DNA of 64,000 nt from Pteria penguin. Lineage: Eukaryota; Mollusca; Bivalvia; Pterioida; Pteriidae. The position numbers were made by a program, and so were the translations under genes. Under the pieces are notes generated by a model that worked only from the letters and a program-made list of their open reading frames with translations, made no database searches and was not told the DNA's origin. Below are positions 28,606-41,952 of this stretch, piece after piece; within the stretch, counting starts at the first letter, position 1, and every line of letters starts with the position of its first letter. The stretch spans positions 37,270,001 through 37,334,000 of the forward strand of contig CM068592.1 of the NCBI GenBank assembly GCA_035048485.1, given 5' to 3'.

Positions 28606-30899
28606 CAGTGGGCTATACTGAGTTACTGCTTATGGGTCGTACTGCGCCAGCAGTGAGCTATACTGAGCTACTTCTTGTGGGCCGTGTTGCGCCAGCAGTG
28701 AGCTATACTGACTTACTACTTGTGAGCCCTATTGAGCAAGCAGTGAGCTATACTGAGCTCCTTTTTGTGAGTCGTACTGCGCCAGCAGTGAGCTATACTG
28801 AGCTACTTCTTCTGAGTCGTACTGCGCCAGCAATGAGCTATACTGAGTTACTACTTGTGAGCCGTATTGAGCCAGCAATGAGCTATACTGAGCTGCTTCT
28901 TGTGAGCCGTACTGCGGCAGCAGTGGGCTATACTGAGTTACTACTTGTGAGTCGTACTGCGCCAGCAGTGGGCTATACTGAGCTACTACTTGTGGGTCGT
29001 TCTGCGCCAGCAGTAAGCTACACTGAGACACTACTTGTGAGTCGTACTGAGCCAGCAGTGAGTTATACTGAGTTACTATTTGTGAGTCGTACTGCGCCAG
29101 CAGTGAGGTATACTGAGCTACTGCTTGTGAGTCGTACTGCGCCAGGAGTGAGCTATACTGAGCTACTACTTGTGGGTCGTACGGCGCCTTCAGTAGGCTA
29201 TACTGAGCTACTACTTGTGGGTCGTACTGCGCCAGCAGTGAGCTATACTGAGCTACTACTTGTGGGCCGTACTGCACCAGCAGTGATCTATACTGAGTTA
29301 CTACTTGTGGGTCGTACTGCGCCAGCAGTGAGCTATACTGAGCTACTTCTTGTGAGCCGTACTGCGCCAACAGTGGGCTATACTGAGCTACTACTTATTG
29401 GCCGTACTGCCCCAGCAGTGGGCTATACTGAGCTTTTTCTTGTGGGCCGTTCTGCTCCAGCAGTGAGCTATACTGAGTTACTACTTGTGAGCCGTATTGA
29501 ACCCGCAGTGAGCTATACTGAGCTACTTCTTCTGAGTCGTACTGCGCCAGCAGTGGGCTATACTGAGCTACTACTTGTGGGTCGTACTGCGCCAGCAGTG
29601 AGCTATACTGAGTTACTGCTTATGCATCGTACTGCGCCAGCAGTGAGCTATACTGAGCTACTTCTTGTGGGCCGTGTTGCGCCAGCAGTGAGCTATACTG
29701 ACTTACTACTTGTGAGCCCTATTGAGCCAGCAGTGAGCTATACTGAGCACCTTTTTGTGAGTCGTACTGCGCTAGCAGTGAGCTATACTGAGCTACTTCT
29801 TGTGAGTCGTACTGCGCCAGCAGTGAGCTATACTGAGTTACTACTTGTGGGTCGTACTGCGCCAGCAGTGAGCTACACTGAGCTACTTCTTGTGAGCCGT
29901 ACTGCGCCAGCAGTGAGCTTTACTGAGCTACTTCTTGTGAGCCGTACTGCGCCAACAGTGGGCTATACTGAGCTACTACTTGTGGGCCGTACTGCGCCAG
30001 CAGTGATCTATACTGAGTTACTACTTGTGGGTCGTACTGCGCCAGCAGTGGGCTATATACTGAGCTACTATTTCTGGGTCGTACTGCGCCAGCAGTGAGC
30101 TATACTGAGCTACTTCTTGTGAACCGTACTGCGCCAATAGTGGCTATACTGAGCTACTACTTGTGGGCCGTACTGCCCCAGCAGTGGGCTATACTGAACT
30201 ACTTCTTGTGGGCCGTTCTGCGCCAGCAGTGAGCTATACCGTATTACTACTTGTGAGCCGTATTGAACCAGCAGTGAGCTATACTGAGCTACTTCTTGTG
30301 AGTCGTACTGCGCTAGCAGTGGGCTATACTGAGTTACTACTTGTGAGCCGTACTGCGCCAGCAGTGAGCTATACTGAGCTACTACTTGTGGGTCGTACTG
30401 CTCCAGCAGTGAACTATACTGAGTTACTACTTGTGAGCCGTATTGAGCCAGCAGTGAGCTATACTGACTTACTACTTGTGAGCCGTATTGAGGCAGCAGT
30501 GTGCTATACTGAGTTACTACTTGTGAGTCGTACTGCGCCAGCAGTTGGCTATACTGAGCTACTACTTGTGGGTCGTACTGCGGCAGCAGTGAGCTATACT
30601 AAGCTACTACTTGTGAGTCGTACTGAGCCCGCAGTGAGCTATACTGAGTTACTACTTGTGGGTTGTACTGAGCCAGCAGTGAGCTATACTGAGCTACTTC
30701 TTGTGGGTCGTACTGCGCCAGCAGTGAGCTATACTGAGTTATTTCTTGTGGGTCGTACTGCGCTAGCAATGAGCCATACTGAGTTACTACTTGTGGGTCG
30801 TACTGCGCCAGCAGTGAGCTATACTAAGTTACTACTTGTGAGCCGTATTGAGCAAGCAGTGAGCTATACTGAGCTACTTCTTGTGGGTGGTACTGCGGC

Positions 30900-33800
30900 A
30901 GCAGTGAGCTATACTGAGCTACTACTTGTGAGTCGTACTGCGCCAGCAGTTAGCTATACTGAGCTACTACTTGTGAGTCGTACTGCGCCGGCAGTGGGCT
31001 ACACTGAGCTACTTCTTGTGGGCCGTACTGCGTCAGCAGTGAGCTATACTGATCTACTTCTTGTGACTCGTACTGCGCCGGCAGTGGGCTATACTGAGCT
31101 ACTTCTTGTGGGCCGTACTGCGCCAGCAGTGAGGTATACTGAGCTACTACTTGTGGGTCGTACTGCGCCTGCAGTGGGCTATACTGAGCTACTACTTGTG
31201 AGTCGTACTGAGCCAGCAGTTGGCTATACTGAGCTACTTCTTGTGGGTCGTACTGCGCCAGCAGTGAGCTATACTGAGTTACTACTTGTGAGTCATGCTG
31301 AGCCTGTAGTGAGCTATACTGAGTAACTACTTGTGAGTCGTACTGCGCCAGCAGTGGGCTATACTGAGCTACTACTTGTGAGTCGTACTGCGCCAGCAGT
31401 GAGCTATACTGAGCTAATTCTTGTGGGTCGTACTGCGCCAGCAATGAGCTATACTGAGTTAATACTTGTGGGTCGTACTGCGCCAGCAGTGAGCTATACT
31501 AAGTTACTACTTGTGAGCCGTATTGAGCCAGCAGTGAGCTATACTGAGCTACTTCTTGTGGGTGGTACTGCGCCAGCAGTGAGCTATACTGAGCTACTAC
31601 TTGTGAGTCGTACTGCGCCAGCAGTGAGCTATACTGACTTACTTCTTGTGAGCCGTATTGAGCCAGCAGTGAGCTATACTGAGCTACTTCTTGTGGGTCG
31701 TACTGCGCCAGCAGTGAGCTTTACTGGGCTACTACTTGTGGGTCGTACTGCGCCAGCAGTGAGCTATGCTGAGATAATTCATGTGAGCCGTATTGAGCCA
31801 GCAGTGAGCTATACTGAGCTACTTCTTGTGAGTCGTACTGCGCCAGCAGTGAGCTATACTGAGCTACTACTTGTGGGTTGTACTGCGCCAGCAGTGAGCT
31901 ATACTGAGTAACTACTTGTGAGCCGTATTGAGCCAGCAGTGAGCTATACTGAGCTACTTCTTGTGGGTCGTACTGCGCCAGCAGTGAGCTGTACTGAGCT
32001 ACTACTTGTGAGTCGTACTGCGCCAGCAGTGGGCTATACTGAGCTACTACTTGTGGGTCGTACTGCGCCAGCAGTGAGCTACACTGAGACACTACTTGTG
32101 AGTCGTACTGAGCCAGCAGTGAGTTATACTGAGTTACTACTTGTGAATCGTACTGCGCCAGCAGTGAGGTATACTGAGCTACTACTTGTGAGTCGTACTG
32201 CGCCAGCAGTGAGCTATACTGAGCTACTACTTGTGGGTCGTACTGCGCCTTCAGTGGGCTATACTGAGCTACTACTTGTGAGTCGTACTGCGCCAGCAGT
32301 GAGCTATACTGAGCTACTACTTGTGAGTCGTACTGCGCCGGCAGTGGGCTACACTGAGCTACTTCTTGTGGGCCGTACTGCGCCAGCAGTGAGCTATACT
32401 GATCTACTACTTGTGACTCCTACTGCGCCGGCAGTGGGTTTACTGAGCTACTTCTTGTGGGCCGTACTGCGCCAGCAGTGAGCTATACTGAGCTACTACT
32501 TGTGGGTCGTACTGCTCCAGCAGTGAGCTATACTGAGTTACTACTTGTGAGCCGTATTGAGCCAGCAGTGAGCTATACTGATTTACTACCTGTGAGCCGT
32601 ATTGAGCCAGCAGTGTGCTATACTGAGTTACTACTTGTGAGTCGTACTGCGCCAGCAGTTGGCTATACTGAGCTACTACTTGTGGGTCGTACTGCGGCAG
32701 CAGTGAGCTATACTAAGCTACTACTTGTGAGTCGTACTGAGCCCGCAGTGAGCTATACTGAGTTACTACTTGTGGGTTGTACTGAGCCAGCAGTGAGCTA
32801 TACTGAGCTACTTCTTGTGGGTCGTACTGCGCCAGCAGTGAGCTATACTGAGTTACTTCTTGTGGGTCGTACTGCGCTAGCAATGAGCGATACTGAGTTA
32901 CTACTTGTGGGTCGTACTGCGCCAGCAGTGAGCTATACTAAGTTACTACTTGTGAGCCGTATTGAGCAAGCAGTGAGCTATACTGAGCTACTTCTTGTGG
33001 GTGGTACTGCGCCAGCAGTGAGCTATACTGAGCTACTACTTGTGAGTAGTACTGCGCCAGCAGTTAGCTATACTGAGCTACTACTTGTGAGTCGTACTTC
33101 GCCGGCAGTGGGCTACACTGAGCTACTTCTTGTGGGCCGTACTGCGTCAGCAGTGAGCTATACTGATCTACTTCTTGTGACTCGTACTGCGCCGGCAGTG
33201 GGCTATACTGAGCTACTTCTTGTGGGCCGTACTGCGCCAGCAGTGAGGTATACTGAGCTACTACTTGTGGGTCGTACTGCGCCTGCAGTGGGCTATACTG
33301 AGCTACTACTTGTGAGTCGTACTGAGCCAGCAGTTGGCTATACTGAGCTACTTCTTGTGGGTCGTACTGCGCCAGCAGTGAGCTATACTGAGTTACTACT
33401 TGTGAGTCATGCTGAGCCTGTAGTGAGCTATACTGAGTAACTACTTGTGAGTCGTACTGCGCCAGCAGTGGGCTATACTGAGCTACTACTTGTGAGTCGT
33501 ACTGCGCCAGCAGTGAGCTATACTGAGCTACTTCTTGTGGGTCGTACTGCGCCAGCAATGAGCTATACTGAGTTAATACTTGTGGGTCGTACTGCGCCAG
33601 CAGTGAGCTATACTAAGTTACTACTTGTGAGCCGTATTGAGCCAGCAGTGAGCTATACTGAGCTACTTCTTGTGGGTGGTACTGCGCCAGCAGTGAGCTA
33701 TACTGAGCTACTACTTGTGAGTCGTACTGCGCCAGCAGTGAGCTATACTGACTTACTTCTTGTGAGCCGTATTGAGCCAGCAGTGAGCTATACTGAGCTA

Positions 33801-34025
33801 CTTCTTGTGGGTCGTACTGCGCCAGCAGTGAGCTTTACTGGGCTACTACTTGTGGGTCGTACTGCGCCAGCAGTGAGCTATGCTGAGATAATTCATGTGA
33901 GCCGTATTGAGCCAGCAGTGAGCTATACTGAGCTACTTCTTGTGAGTCGTACTGCGCCAGCAGTGAGCTATACTGAGCTACTACTTGTGGGTTGTACTGC
34001 GCCAGCAGTGAGCTATACTGAGTAA
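30900..34025 (+). repeat. Higher-order repeat block, 2,114-bp period
   Basis: The stop variant GAGTAACTACTTGTGAG lies at 31,323, 31,908, 33,437 and 34,022. The pairs 31,323/33,437 and 31,908/34,022 are both 2,114 apart (47 units minus one), and the 585-bp spacing within each pair is 13 units. The missing base is the deletion at about 32,437 (GTGGGTTTACTGAG). Rare variants such as GATAATTCATGTGAG (31,773 and 33,887) confirm the same offset. Confidence 0.85.
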
Positions 34026-36160
34026 CTACTTGTGAGCCGTATTGAGCCAGCAGTGAGCTATACTGAGCTACTTCTTGTGGGTCGTATTGAGCCAGCAGTA
34101 AGGTATACTGAGCTACTACTTGTGGGTCGTACTGCGCCAGCAGTGAGCTGTACTGAGCTACTTCTTGTGAGTCGTACTGCGCCAGCAGTGGGCTATACTG
34201 AGCTACTACTTGTGAGTCGTACTGCGCCAGCAGTGGGCTATACTGAGCTACTTCTTGTGGGTCGTACTGCGCCAGCATTGGGCTATACTGAGCTACTACT
34301 TGTGGGCCGTATTGAGCCAGCAGTGAGCTATACTGAGCTACTTCTTGTGAGTTGTACTGCGCCAGCAGTGAGCTATACTGAGTTACTACTTGTGAGCCGT
34401 ATTGAGCCAGCAGTGAGCTATACTGAGCTACTTCTTGTGGGTCGTACTGCGCCAGCAGTGGGCTATACTGAGCTACTTCTTGTGAGTCGTATTGAGCCAG
34501 CAGTAAGGTATACTGAGCTACTACTTGTGGGTCGTACTGCGCCAGCAGTGAGCTATACTGAGCTACTTCTTGTGGGTCGTACTGCGCTAGCAGTGGGCTA
34601 TACTGAGCTACTACTTGTGAGTCGTACTGCGCCAGCAGTGAGCTATACTGAGCTACTACTTGTGGGTTGTACTGCGCTAGCAGTGAGCTATACTGAGTAA
34701 CTACTTGTGAGCCGTATTGAGCCAGCAGTGAGCTATACTGAGCTACTTCTTGTGGGTCGTATTGAGCCAGCAGTAAGGTATACTGAGCTACTACTTGTGG
34801 GTCGTACTGCGCCAGCAGTGAGCTGTACTGAGCTACTTCTTGTGAGTCGTACTGCGCCAGCAGTGGGCTATACTGAGCTACTACTTGTGAGTCGTACTGC
34901 GCCAGCAGTGGGCTATACTGAGCTACTTCTTGTGGGTCGTACTGCGCCAGCATTGGGCTATACTGAGCTATTACTTGTGGGCCGTATTGAGCCAGCAGTG
35001 AGCTATACTGAGCTACTTCTTGTGAGTTGTACTGCGCCAGCAGTGAGCTATACTGAGTTACTACTTGTGAGCCGTATTGAGCCAGCAGTGAGCTATACTG
35101 AGCTACTTCTTGTGGGTCGTACTGCGCCAGCAGTGGGCTATACTGAGCTACTTCTTGTGAGTCGTATTGAGCCAGCAGTAAGGTATACTGAGCTACTACT
35201 TGTGGGTCGTACTGCGCCAGCAGTGAGCTATACTGAGCTACTTCTTCTGAGTCGTACTGCGCTAGCAGTGGGCTATACTGAGCTACTACTTGTGAGTCGT
35301 ACTGCGCCAGCAGTGGGCTATACTGAGCTACTTCTTGTGGGTCGTACTGCGCCAGCAGTGGGCTATACTGAGCTACTACTTGTGGGCCGTATTGAGCCAG
35401 CAGTGAGCTATACTGAGCTACTTCTTGTGGGTCGTATTGAGCCAGCAGTAAGGTATACTGAGCTACTACTTGTGGGTCGTACTGCGCCAGCAGTGAGCTG
35501 TACTGAGCTACTTCTTGTGAGTCGTACTGCGCCAGCAGTGGGCTATTCTGAGCTACTACTTGTGAGTCGTACTGCGCCAGCAGTGGGCTATACTGAGCTA
35601 CTTCTTGTGGGTCGTACTGCGCCAGCATTGGGCTATACTGAGCTATTACTTGTGGGCCGTATTGAGCCAGCAGTGAGCTATACTGAGCTACTTCTTGTGA
35701 GTTGTACTGCGCCAGCAGTGAGCTATACTGAGTTACTACTTGTGAGCCGTATTGAGCCAGCAGTGAGCTATACTGAGCTACTTCTTGTGGGTCGTACTGC
35801 GCCAGCAGTGGGCTATACTGAGCTACTTCTTGTGAGTCGTATTGAGCCAGCAGTAAGGTATACTGAGCTACTACTTGTGGGTCGTACTGCGCCAGCAGTG
35901 AGCTATACTGAGCTACTTCTTCTGAGTCGTACTGCGCTAGCAGTGGGCTATACTGAGCTACTACTTGTGAGTCGTACTGCGCCAGCAGTGGGCTATACTG
36001 AGCTACTTCTTGTGGGTCGTACTGCGCCAGCAGTGGGCTATACTGAGCTACTACTTGTGGGCCGTATTGAGCCAGCAGTGAGCTATACTGAGCTACTTCT
36101 TGTGAGTTGTACTGCGCCAGCAGTGAGCTATACTGAGTTACTACTTGTGAGCCTATTGAG
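34022..36160 (+). repeat. 675-bp higher-order repeat, three tandem copies
   Basis: The variant GTCGTATTGAGCCAGCAGTA followed by AGGTATAC sits at 34,081, 34,756 and 35,431, exactly 675 bases (15 units) apart. The copies are about 34,022-34,696, 34,697-35,371 and 35,372-36,046, followed by a partial copy. They are nearly identical, so this looks like the most recently homogenised block. It is why the reverse strand also shows its longest open frame here (33,835-35,628). Confidence 0.9.
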
Positions 36161-36684
36161 CCAGCAGTGAGCTATACTGAGCTACTTCTTGTGAGTCGTA
36201 CTGCGCCAGCAGTGAGTTATATTTAGCTCCTACTTGTGAATCGTACAGAGCCAGTAGTGAACTATACTGAGCTTCTCTTTGTGAATCATACTGACCCAGT
36301 ATTGAGCTATACTGAGTCAGCAGTGAGCTATACTAAGCTACTATTTGTGAGTCATATTGAGCCAGCAGTGAGCTATACTGAGCCATCAGTAAGCTATACT
36401 GTGCCAGAAGTGAGCCACACTGAGCCATTAGTGAGACATACTGAGCCAGCGGTGAACTATAATGAGCTCCTACTTGCGAGACATTCTGAGCCAATAGTTA
36501 GTTGTACTAAGCTCCTACTTGTGAGACATTCTGAGCCAGCAGTGAACCATACTGAGCCAGCAGTGAGCTATACTGAGCTCCTACTTGTGAGTTATACTGA
36601 GCCAGCAGTGAGTCATATTAAGCTAGCAGTGAGCCATACTGATCCAGCAGTGAACCATACTGAGCCAGCAGTGAGCTACAGTGA

Positions 36685-36700
<16 letters not shown>
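36160..36700 (+). repeat. Diverged right edge of the satellite with 21-bp relic units
   Basis: After a one-base deletion near 36,152 the strict 45-bp order breaks down. Single 21-bp halves appear in runs (for example 36,360-36,460 and 36,595-36,680) with occasional 24-bp halves of the form GAGCTCCTACTTGTGAG. Core units have CTGCGCC where these edge units have CTGAGCC. Diverged edge units are typical where exchange-driven homogenisation is weak, so these probably keep an older state of the family. Confidence 0.85.
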
Positions 36701-37131
<431 letters not shown>

Positions 37132-37250
37132 ATTAAACCACCAGGCTCCTTTATGTTTATGTGAAGCTGCACAATTCCCTGATTTACGATGGTCATTGTC
37201 TCGATCCTTGGTAGTAAATTTCATGCCATTGGCATATGTAAGTGAATCAC
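37132..37250 (-). pseudogene. FReD copy A, exon 6 (open, orphaned)
   Basis: Reverse-strand translation gives [20 protein letters not shown], then [17 protein letters not shown], clearly the Ca-site and WW segment of a fibrinogen C-terminal domain. A TTTTAG acceptor precedes it and a GTAAGG donor follows it. It is 119 nt, with the same entry and exit phases (1 and 0) as exon 6 of the intact gene (116 nt), and has no stop. No exon 7 for this copy lies between here and the left edge; only the satellite does. It could still be spliced in vivo if exon 7 lies beyond the array, but exons 3 and 4 are not seen, so a gene remnant is more likely. Confidence 0.75.
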
Positions 37251-37981
37251 CTAAAACAAATTATATTTAGTTTTACTCTCTTTTATAACGATAATTGTTT
37301 TAATAATAAGATTTATTATTAAACTGGCAAAATATACAAGACAAATCTACAAATATAAAAATAAAACCTCAAGGTTACAAATTTATGTACGTTAAAGTTC
37401 AGTTTAAGTGACAGATTCAACCATCTACAAATCGAAAGTTGTTAAACAAATTATATCTATCAAAATGTTTGAATTGGCTTCAACTTTATATTACTAGGGT
37501 TTCACTTAAGTGTTATTATATCCTTTTTCCTGATGATACGCCTTTCAACAGGTATATTTTATAACACCCAGTTTCAATACTCAAACCATGTAAAGAGTCA
37601 GGACAGGCGTAATCTGCTAATAAGTTTCTTATATTGCGTATGAATAGGTTTGGTCAAATAAGACTGTAATGTTACATGATAAATAATATGTTTATGTAAA
37701 GAACGTGTAGATTATAAAAAAAAAATGCTAAGTAAACAATTCTACTTTCATTTTCATAATTACCACGTATGATCATGATCTGTTCAAACTTATTTTTAGA
37801 TCGCGCTTGTACTAGAATACCATTTCACTATTTTTTTTAAAAAAGAATAAGCTATTTCTAAAGGCAATGAATTTTTTTTCTTTCTTTTTTGGTATTTTCC
37901 GCCAAATTTGCAGTTTTGCGTGAATAAATGAATAAACATAACATTTGTTATGGAAAGGGGGATTCTCAAGATCAGGACGAA
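37251..37981. other. Non-coding AT-rich stretch
   Basis: No exon, transposon protein or tandem structure is seen. Short homopolymers only. It corresponds to intron 5 of FReD copy A. Confidence 0.6.
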
Positions 37982-38286
37982 CGTTTTGATATATAACACC
38001 ATATCGTTTTGATATATAACACCATATCGTTTTGATATATAACACCATATCGTTTTGATATATAACACCATATCGTTCTGATATATAACACCATATCGTT
38101 CTGATATATAACACCATATCGTTTTGATATATAACACCATATCGTTTTGATATATAACACCATATCGTTTTGATATATAACACCATATCGTTTTGATATA
38201 TAACACCATATCGTTTTGATATATAACACCATATCGTTTTGATATATAACACCATATCGTTTTGATATATAACACCATATCGTTTT
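37982..38286. repeat. 23-bp tandem array (about 13 copies)
   Basis: The unit CGTTTTGATATATAACACC followed by ATAT repeats every 23 bases with almost no divergence; two adjacent copies carry CGTTCTG instead of CGTTTTG. Because 23 is not a multiple of 3, all three reverse frames are open across it (motif DMVLYIKTIWCYISKRYGVI). These are repeat artefacts. The near-identity suggests recent expansion. Confidence 0.95.
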
Positions 38287-38423
38287 TGCAAAAATATGTC
38301 ATTATAGGTTTGTAAATCTGTATTTCTGTTGAAGGTCAGCGTAACTTTAACAATCAATTGACCAGTATAATTGTACCCCTCGGTATAACATTGGACATCT
38401 AAAACACTACTAATAAAGCAGAC

Positions 38424-38489
<66 letters not shown>

Positions 38490-38490
38490 G
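38424..38490. repeat. (AT)n(TG)n microsatellite
   Basis: A short AT run continues into about 27 TG dinucleotides with one CG interruption near the end. Confidence 0.95.
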
Positions 38491-38761
38491 TAAAGTTACC
38501 TTGATAGCTGTTTGTGCTTGATATGTTTGTCTAATTTGTCTTTATTTTCTACAGGTATTTCTTCGGAGATCCAAAGGTCCATTGTACTCCCAAGTGTTTC
38601 ACTGATTCTATTTGCGCTTTATATGTTTATTTCTCTTTCAGTGATTGTATTCTTTCAGAGGATCCGCCTGCGTTTACGTCGGGTGGATCCCTTACTTTCC
38701 GCGGCCGTGTTGTCATGCATACGATTAGCTAATGATTGGCTATTAAAGCTCTGTTTTTGTG

Positions 38762-39017
<256 letters not shown>

Positions 39018-39470
39018 CTCTACCTCTCTATCTAGCACTTGAAACAGGATAATCACACCTAGAGCATGCATATGTGTATGATCACATATGTGTATGTATG
39101 TATATATATGTATATGTATTTATATATATATTTATTTATTTATTAGGTACATATTAATATCTATATACATTGTAACTTAATTGTCAAGTATCTTCTTTAT
39201 TTTATCATGTTTATTCTGTTTTCCTTAGTCAAAATTACTACATGTATTTCACATTACTATTATCTTTACTATTAGGATTTGGTTCTGTGTTTCCTATGTA
39301 TAATGATTCATATACATGTTTACATACAATGTATGCCATGCCTGTAAGGGCCAATTTTGGTCAATGAACTTATCTCATCTTATATATATATATATATTAT
39401 CAACAAGAGAACAAATTATGTACATTTTACTGATTTCAGTACTTTGGACAAATACCACTTTCTCCTTCTT

Positions 39471-39537
<67 letters not shown>

Positions 39538-39867
39538 CAGGTTTCTTGCATACACCCTCAATTCAAAATTCACTGATTACAAAGGCCTACATTGATAATA
39601 TGCCGTGTAGATGTTTTCTTTTCTTTTTCTCTTTTTTTTCTTTTAATTAATTAATCAATTACTAAATTAATTAATTAATTAATTTATTTATTTATTTTAA
39701 CTCCTTATGAAGATTAATGAATGGAGGGTAATAGTACATTATAAATACATGTACATGAACATTACATTTTAGAATATTCTGCAAAAAACCATTTCTTTGT
39801 AGACAATTTAATTTTATTGATTGGAGTCAATGAAGTTTATGTGTGGTACATATAGTTTACTCCTTAC
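39018..39867. other. Non-coding stretch with (GA)n microsatellite
   Basis: It holds a (GA)n run of about 60 bp at 39,474-39,534, short ATTA and ATTT runs near 39,645-39,700, and nothing recognisable as coding. Confidence 0.7.
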
Positions 39868-39966
39868 CTCCTACATTTCCGGTATACCCACTGTACTGCA
39901 GTCTATACCCATCTGCTGAAATGTCAACATTGTTGTACTTGGCAAATCGCAGATTGCCATCAAAAT
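39868..39966 (-). pseudogene. FReD copy A, truncated exon 5
   Basis: The reverse strand reads [16 protein letters not shown], then [17 protein letters not shown], with a GTAAGG donor at the end; it matches the 3' half of exon 5 of the intact gene. Relative to that exon it has lost six bases in frame (the NE of SNEADGY) and the whole 5' half, including the acceptor and the G-NQVLHEI segment. The matching stops at about 39,966 and unrelated sequence follows. Without the 5' half it cannot complete the domain. Confidence 0.85.
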
Positions 39967-40490
39967 GTGTGTATGAAAGAAAAAAGAGGAGTTACTGGCT
40001 CAGTTATGTGGCAGAAGTCACCATGGAGCTATACAATACATGAATATCAAAAATATACTAGCACATATAACACATTTAAAAATATTTTATTGTAGTGCGA
40101 TTACGATACCGACTTAGGACGGTCATTTAATTTGACAAAAGCCAAACAAATAAATCGTGTGGTTAAATAACATAGTTCGAAGCAAGTCAAAATAATATAA
40201 TAAAATATTATAATTCGGACGGGATGCCAAAACAGTAACACTTCCTCACACACCCTTCTATAGTGATAAATGGAAATTCTCCCTCTGGATACCAAAGACT
40301 GAGAGAGACTATATGTATGTTAAGATTAATTACCTTGTAATATGTGCTATCATTGCATTGTAATTTCATATATGTACCAACCTGGATACAATAATAATAA
40401 TAAAAAATAGGGTCAACCTGTAAGCTTTTCTCAAACGGACATAAATATATCTACATGCGCACAGCATAACTAATAAACTATGAAAAGGCA
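39967..40490. other. Non-coding stretch
   Basis: No exon of FReD copy A is found in the place expected for exons 3 and 4. AT-rich, with an AATA run near 40,390. Confidence 0.55.
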
Positions 40491-40812
40491 ATAATGCGAT
40501 GGAGCGATAATACGATGGCGATGACGCGACAGTGTGATGACGATGAAGCGATAATGCGATGACGATGAAGCGATGCTCCCTCGCTTCATCGTCGTCGCAC
40601 TATTGTATCATCGCCATTGCATTTTCGTCATAGCAACATCGTATATCGCAACATCGTGTCATCGTACCATCGCGTCATCGCACCAGTGCTTCATCGCCAT
40701 TGCACTATCGCGTATTCGCCATCGCACTATCGCATTATCGCCATAGCATCATTGCGTCATCGCCATCGCACTATGGCACCATCGCCATCGCATCATTGTA
40801 CCATCGCGTTTC
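40491..40812. repeat. GATG/CATC minisatellite forming a large inverted repeat
   Basis: The left arm (40,494-40,576) is built of short GCGATGACGATGAAGCGATA-like motifs. The right arm (40,579-40,812) is built of the reverse complement, as in CTTCATCGCCATTGCACTAT. At the centre GACGATGAAGCGA is followed by TCGCTTCATCGTC, giving a strong hairpin with a short loop. The arms are not equal in length and the motif period is loose, about 9 bp. Confidence 0.85.
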
Positions 40813-41802
40813 AGTTATTGAACTTTACAATGCGATGGTATGAATATAGCCCTATCCGGATTCCATATTATCTTCTTTTCCTTTTTGTTGAAATTTGTGG
40901 GCATTTACTAATACCTATACTTTTGAAGTATAAACTGTTAAGGCTTCATATTTACATATTTACTTACTGCACTAAAACATCTTTCAAGGTTCACCTTAGA
41001 TGAATAGGGTAGAGGGTCAAAGGTCAAGAACTAGGACTTCCAATTTTTTACCTGGTTGCTGAATTTGAGTACATCCATGTTTCACCAACACCTCTTGTTC
41101 ACTATATTAAATTTTTAATAATTTTGACTTTAGCTGTATCAATCATTATCTCAAACCAAGCTGTGACTTCAACCCAAGGTCATATTTCAAGGTCAAGGTT
41201 TTCTTGTTTTAAAATTTAATGTTCTAGGGGTAGAGTAAGGTTGAGGTCATTCCTGCTGTTGGATACCGTGAATGATATATTGATTTTTTGTTCAATAAAG
41301 GGTTACGAAATGCCCTTGAAATTAAAACAATAAAATAAAATATTCGATGATCAGATTTTTTTATTTGGAAGAAAATGTCACTTTACATTATTAAAATATG
41401 TTGGGAAATTTCAAATTTCTTGCTACAACAGTTTTTTTTTTCTGTCTAGAAATGGTACCAAGTTGATTGTATGTATTCAGTATGAAGTAGTACCTGTACT
41501 ATGAGTCTTCATCTGTCATTTCATCATTTTTGATAAAAATATTATACCTGTTCAAATTCTCATATTGTTGTCATTAATTGATATGTCTAGGTATAGAAAA
41601 GGAGATAACTCTAGCAGACAAACCAACCCTCAATGGTGTATTTATATTTTAACCAGAATCTCCAATGATATCCAGAGATGCAATATCAAATAAATGAATA
41701 CATAAATAAATAAATAAATAAATCAATAAAAAAATAAACATATAAAAACTTAATTCAATTGACCATTTTTAGTGCCCCTTGTAATCGCTACCTTAAGTTT
41801 AC
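40813..41802. other. Non-coding stretch with dispersed-repeat character
   Basis: It includes repeated AAGGTCAAGG/AGGTCA words at 41,005-41,210, common in molluscan dispersed repeats, and an (AATA)n run at 41,700. No coding signal is seen. Confidence 0.5.
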
Positions 41803-41952
41803 CTGGTTTCTTGTAAGATTTTGGCTGTATTTTGATGTAAGGTATCTTAAAGTATGTCGTTAAAATCAGCAATCCATCTTTTGACTCTGTCACCTTTTCC
41901 CGCCAAAAGTCGCTTAATTTTAGATATTCCTTGTAGTCTCTTTGATGCGAAG
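41803..41952 (-). pseudogene. FReD copy A, exon 2 (linker exon, open)
   Basis: The reverse strand reads SHQRDYKEYLKLSDFWREKV, then [17 protein letters not shown], and ends [13 protein letters not shown]. It is 150 nt long, exactly as exon 2 of the intact gene, with a TAG acceptor, a GTAAAC donor and the same phases (1 and 1). About nine residues differ from the intact copy and there is no stop. The upstream 430 bp also matches intron 1 of the intact gene, so a genomic segment was duplicated. Exons 1, 3, 4 and 7 of this copy are not seen. Confidence 0.8.

Noticed and set aside
242..35628. Reverse-strand open frames reading LLAQYDSQVVTQYSS repeats
   Set aside because: They are the single stop-free reverse frame of the same 45-bp unit. 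They are shorter than the forward frames and have no independent coding evidence.
37796..38357. Reverse-strand proteins of 168-181 aa with NDMVLYIKTIWCYISKRYGV repeats
   Set aside because: Product of a 23-bp tandem array that is open in all three reverse frames.
40617..41003. Forward 128-codon open frame rich in H, R and S
   Set aside because: Mostly translation of the CATCGC-type minisatellite arm; no similarity to a protein family.
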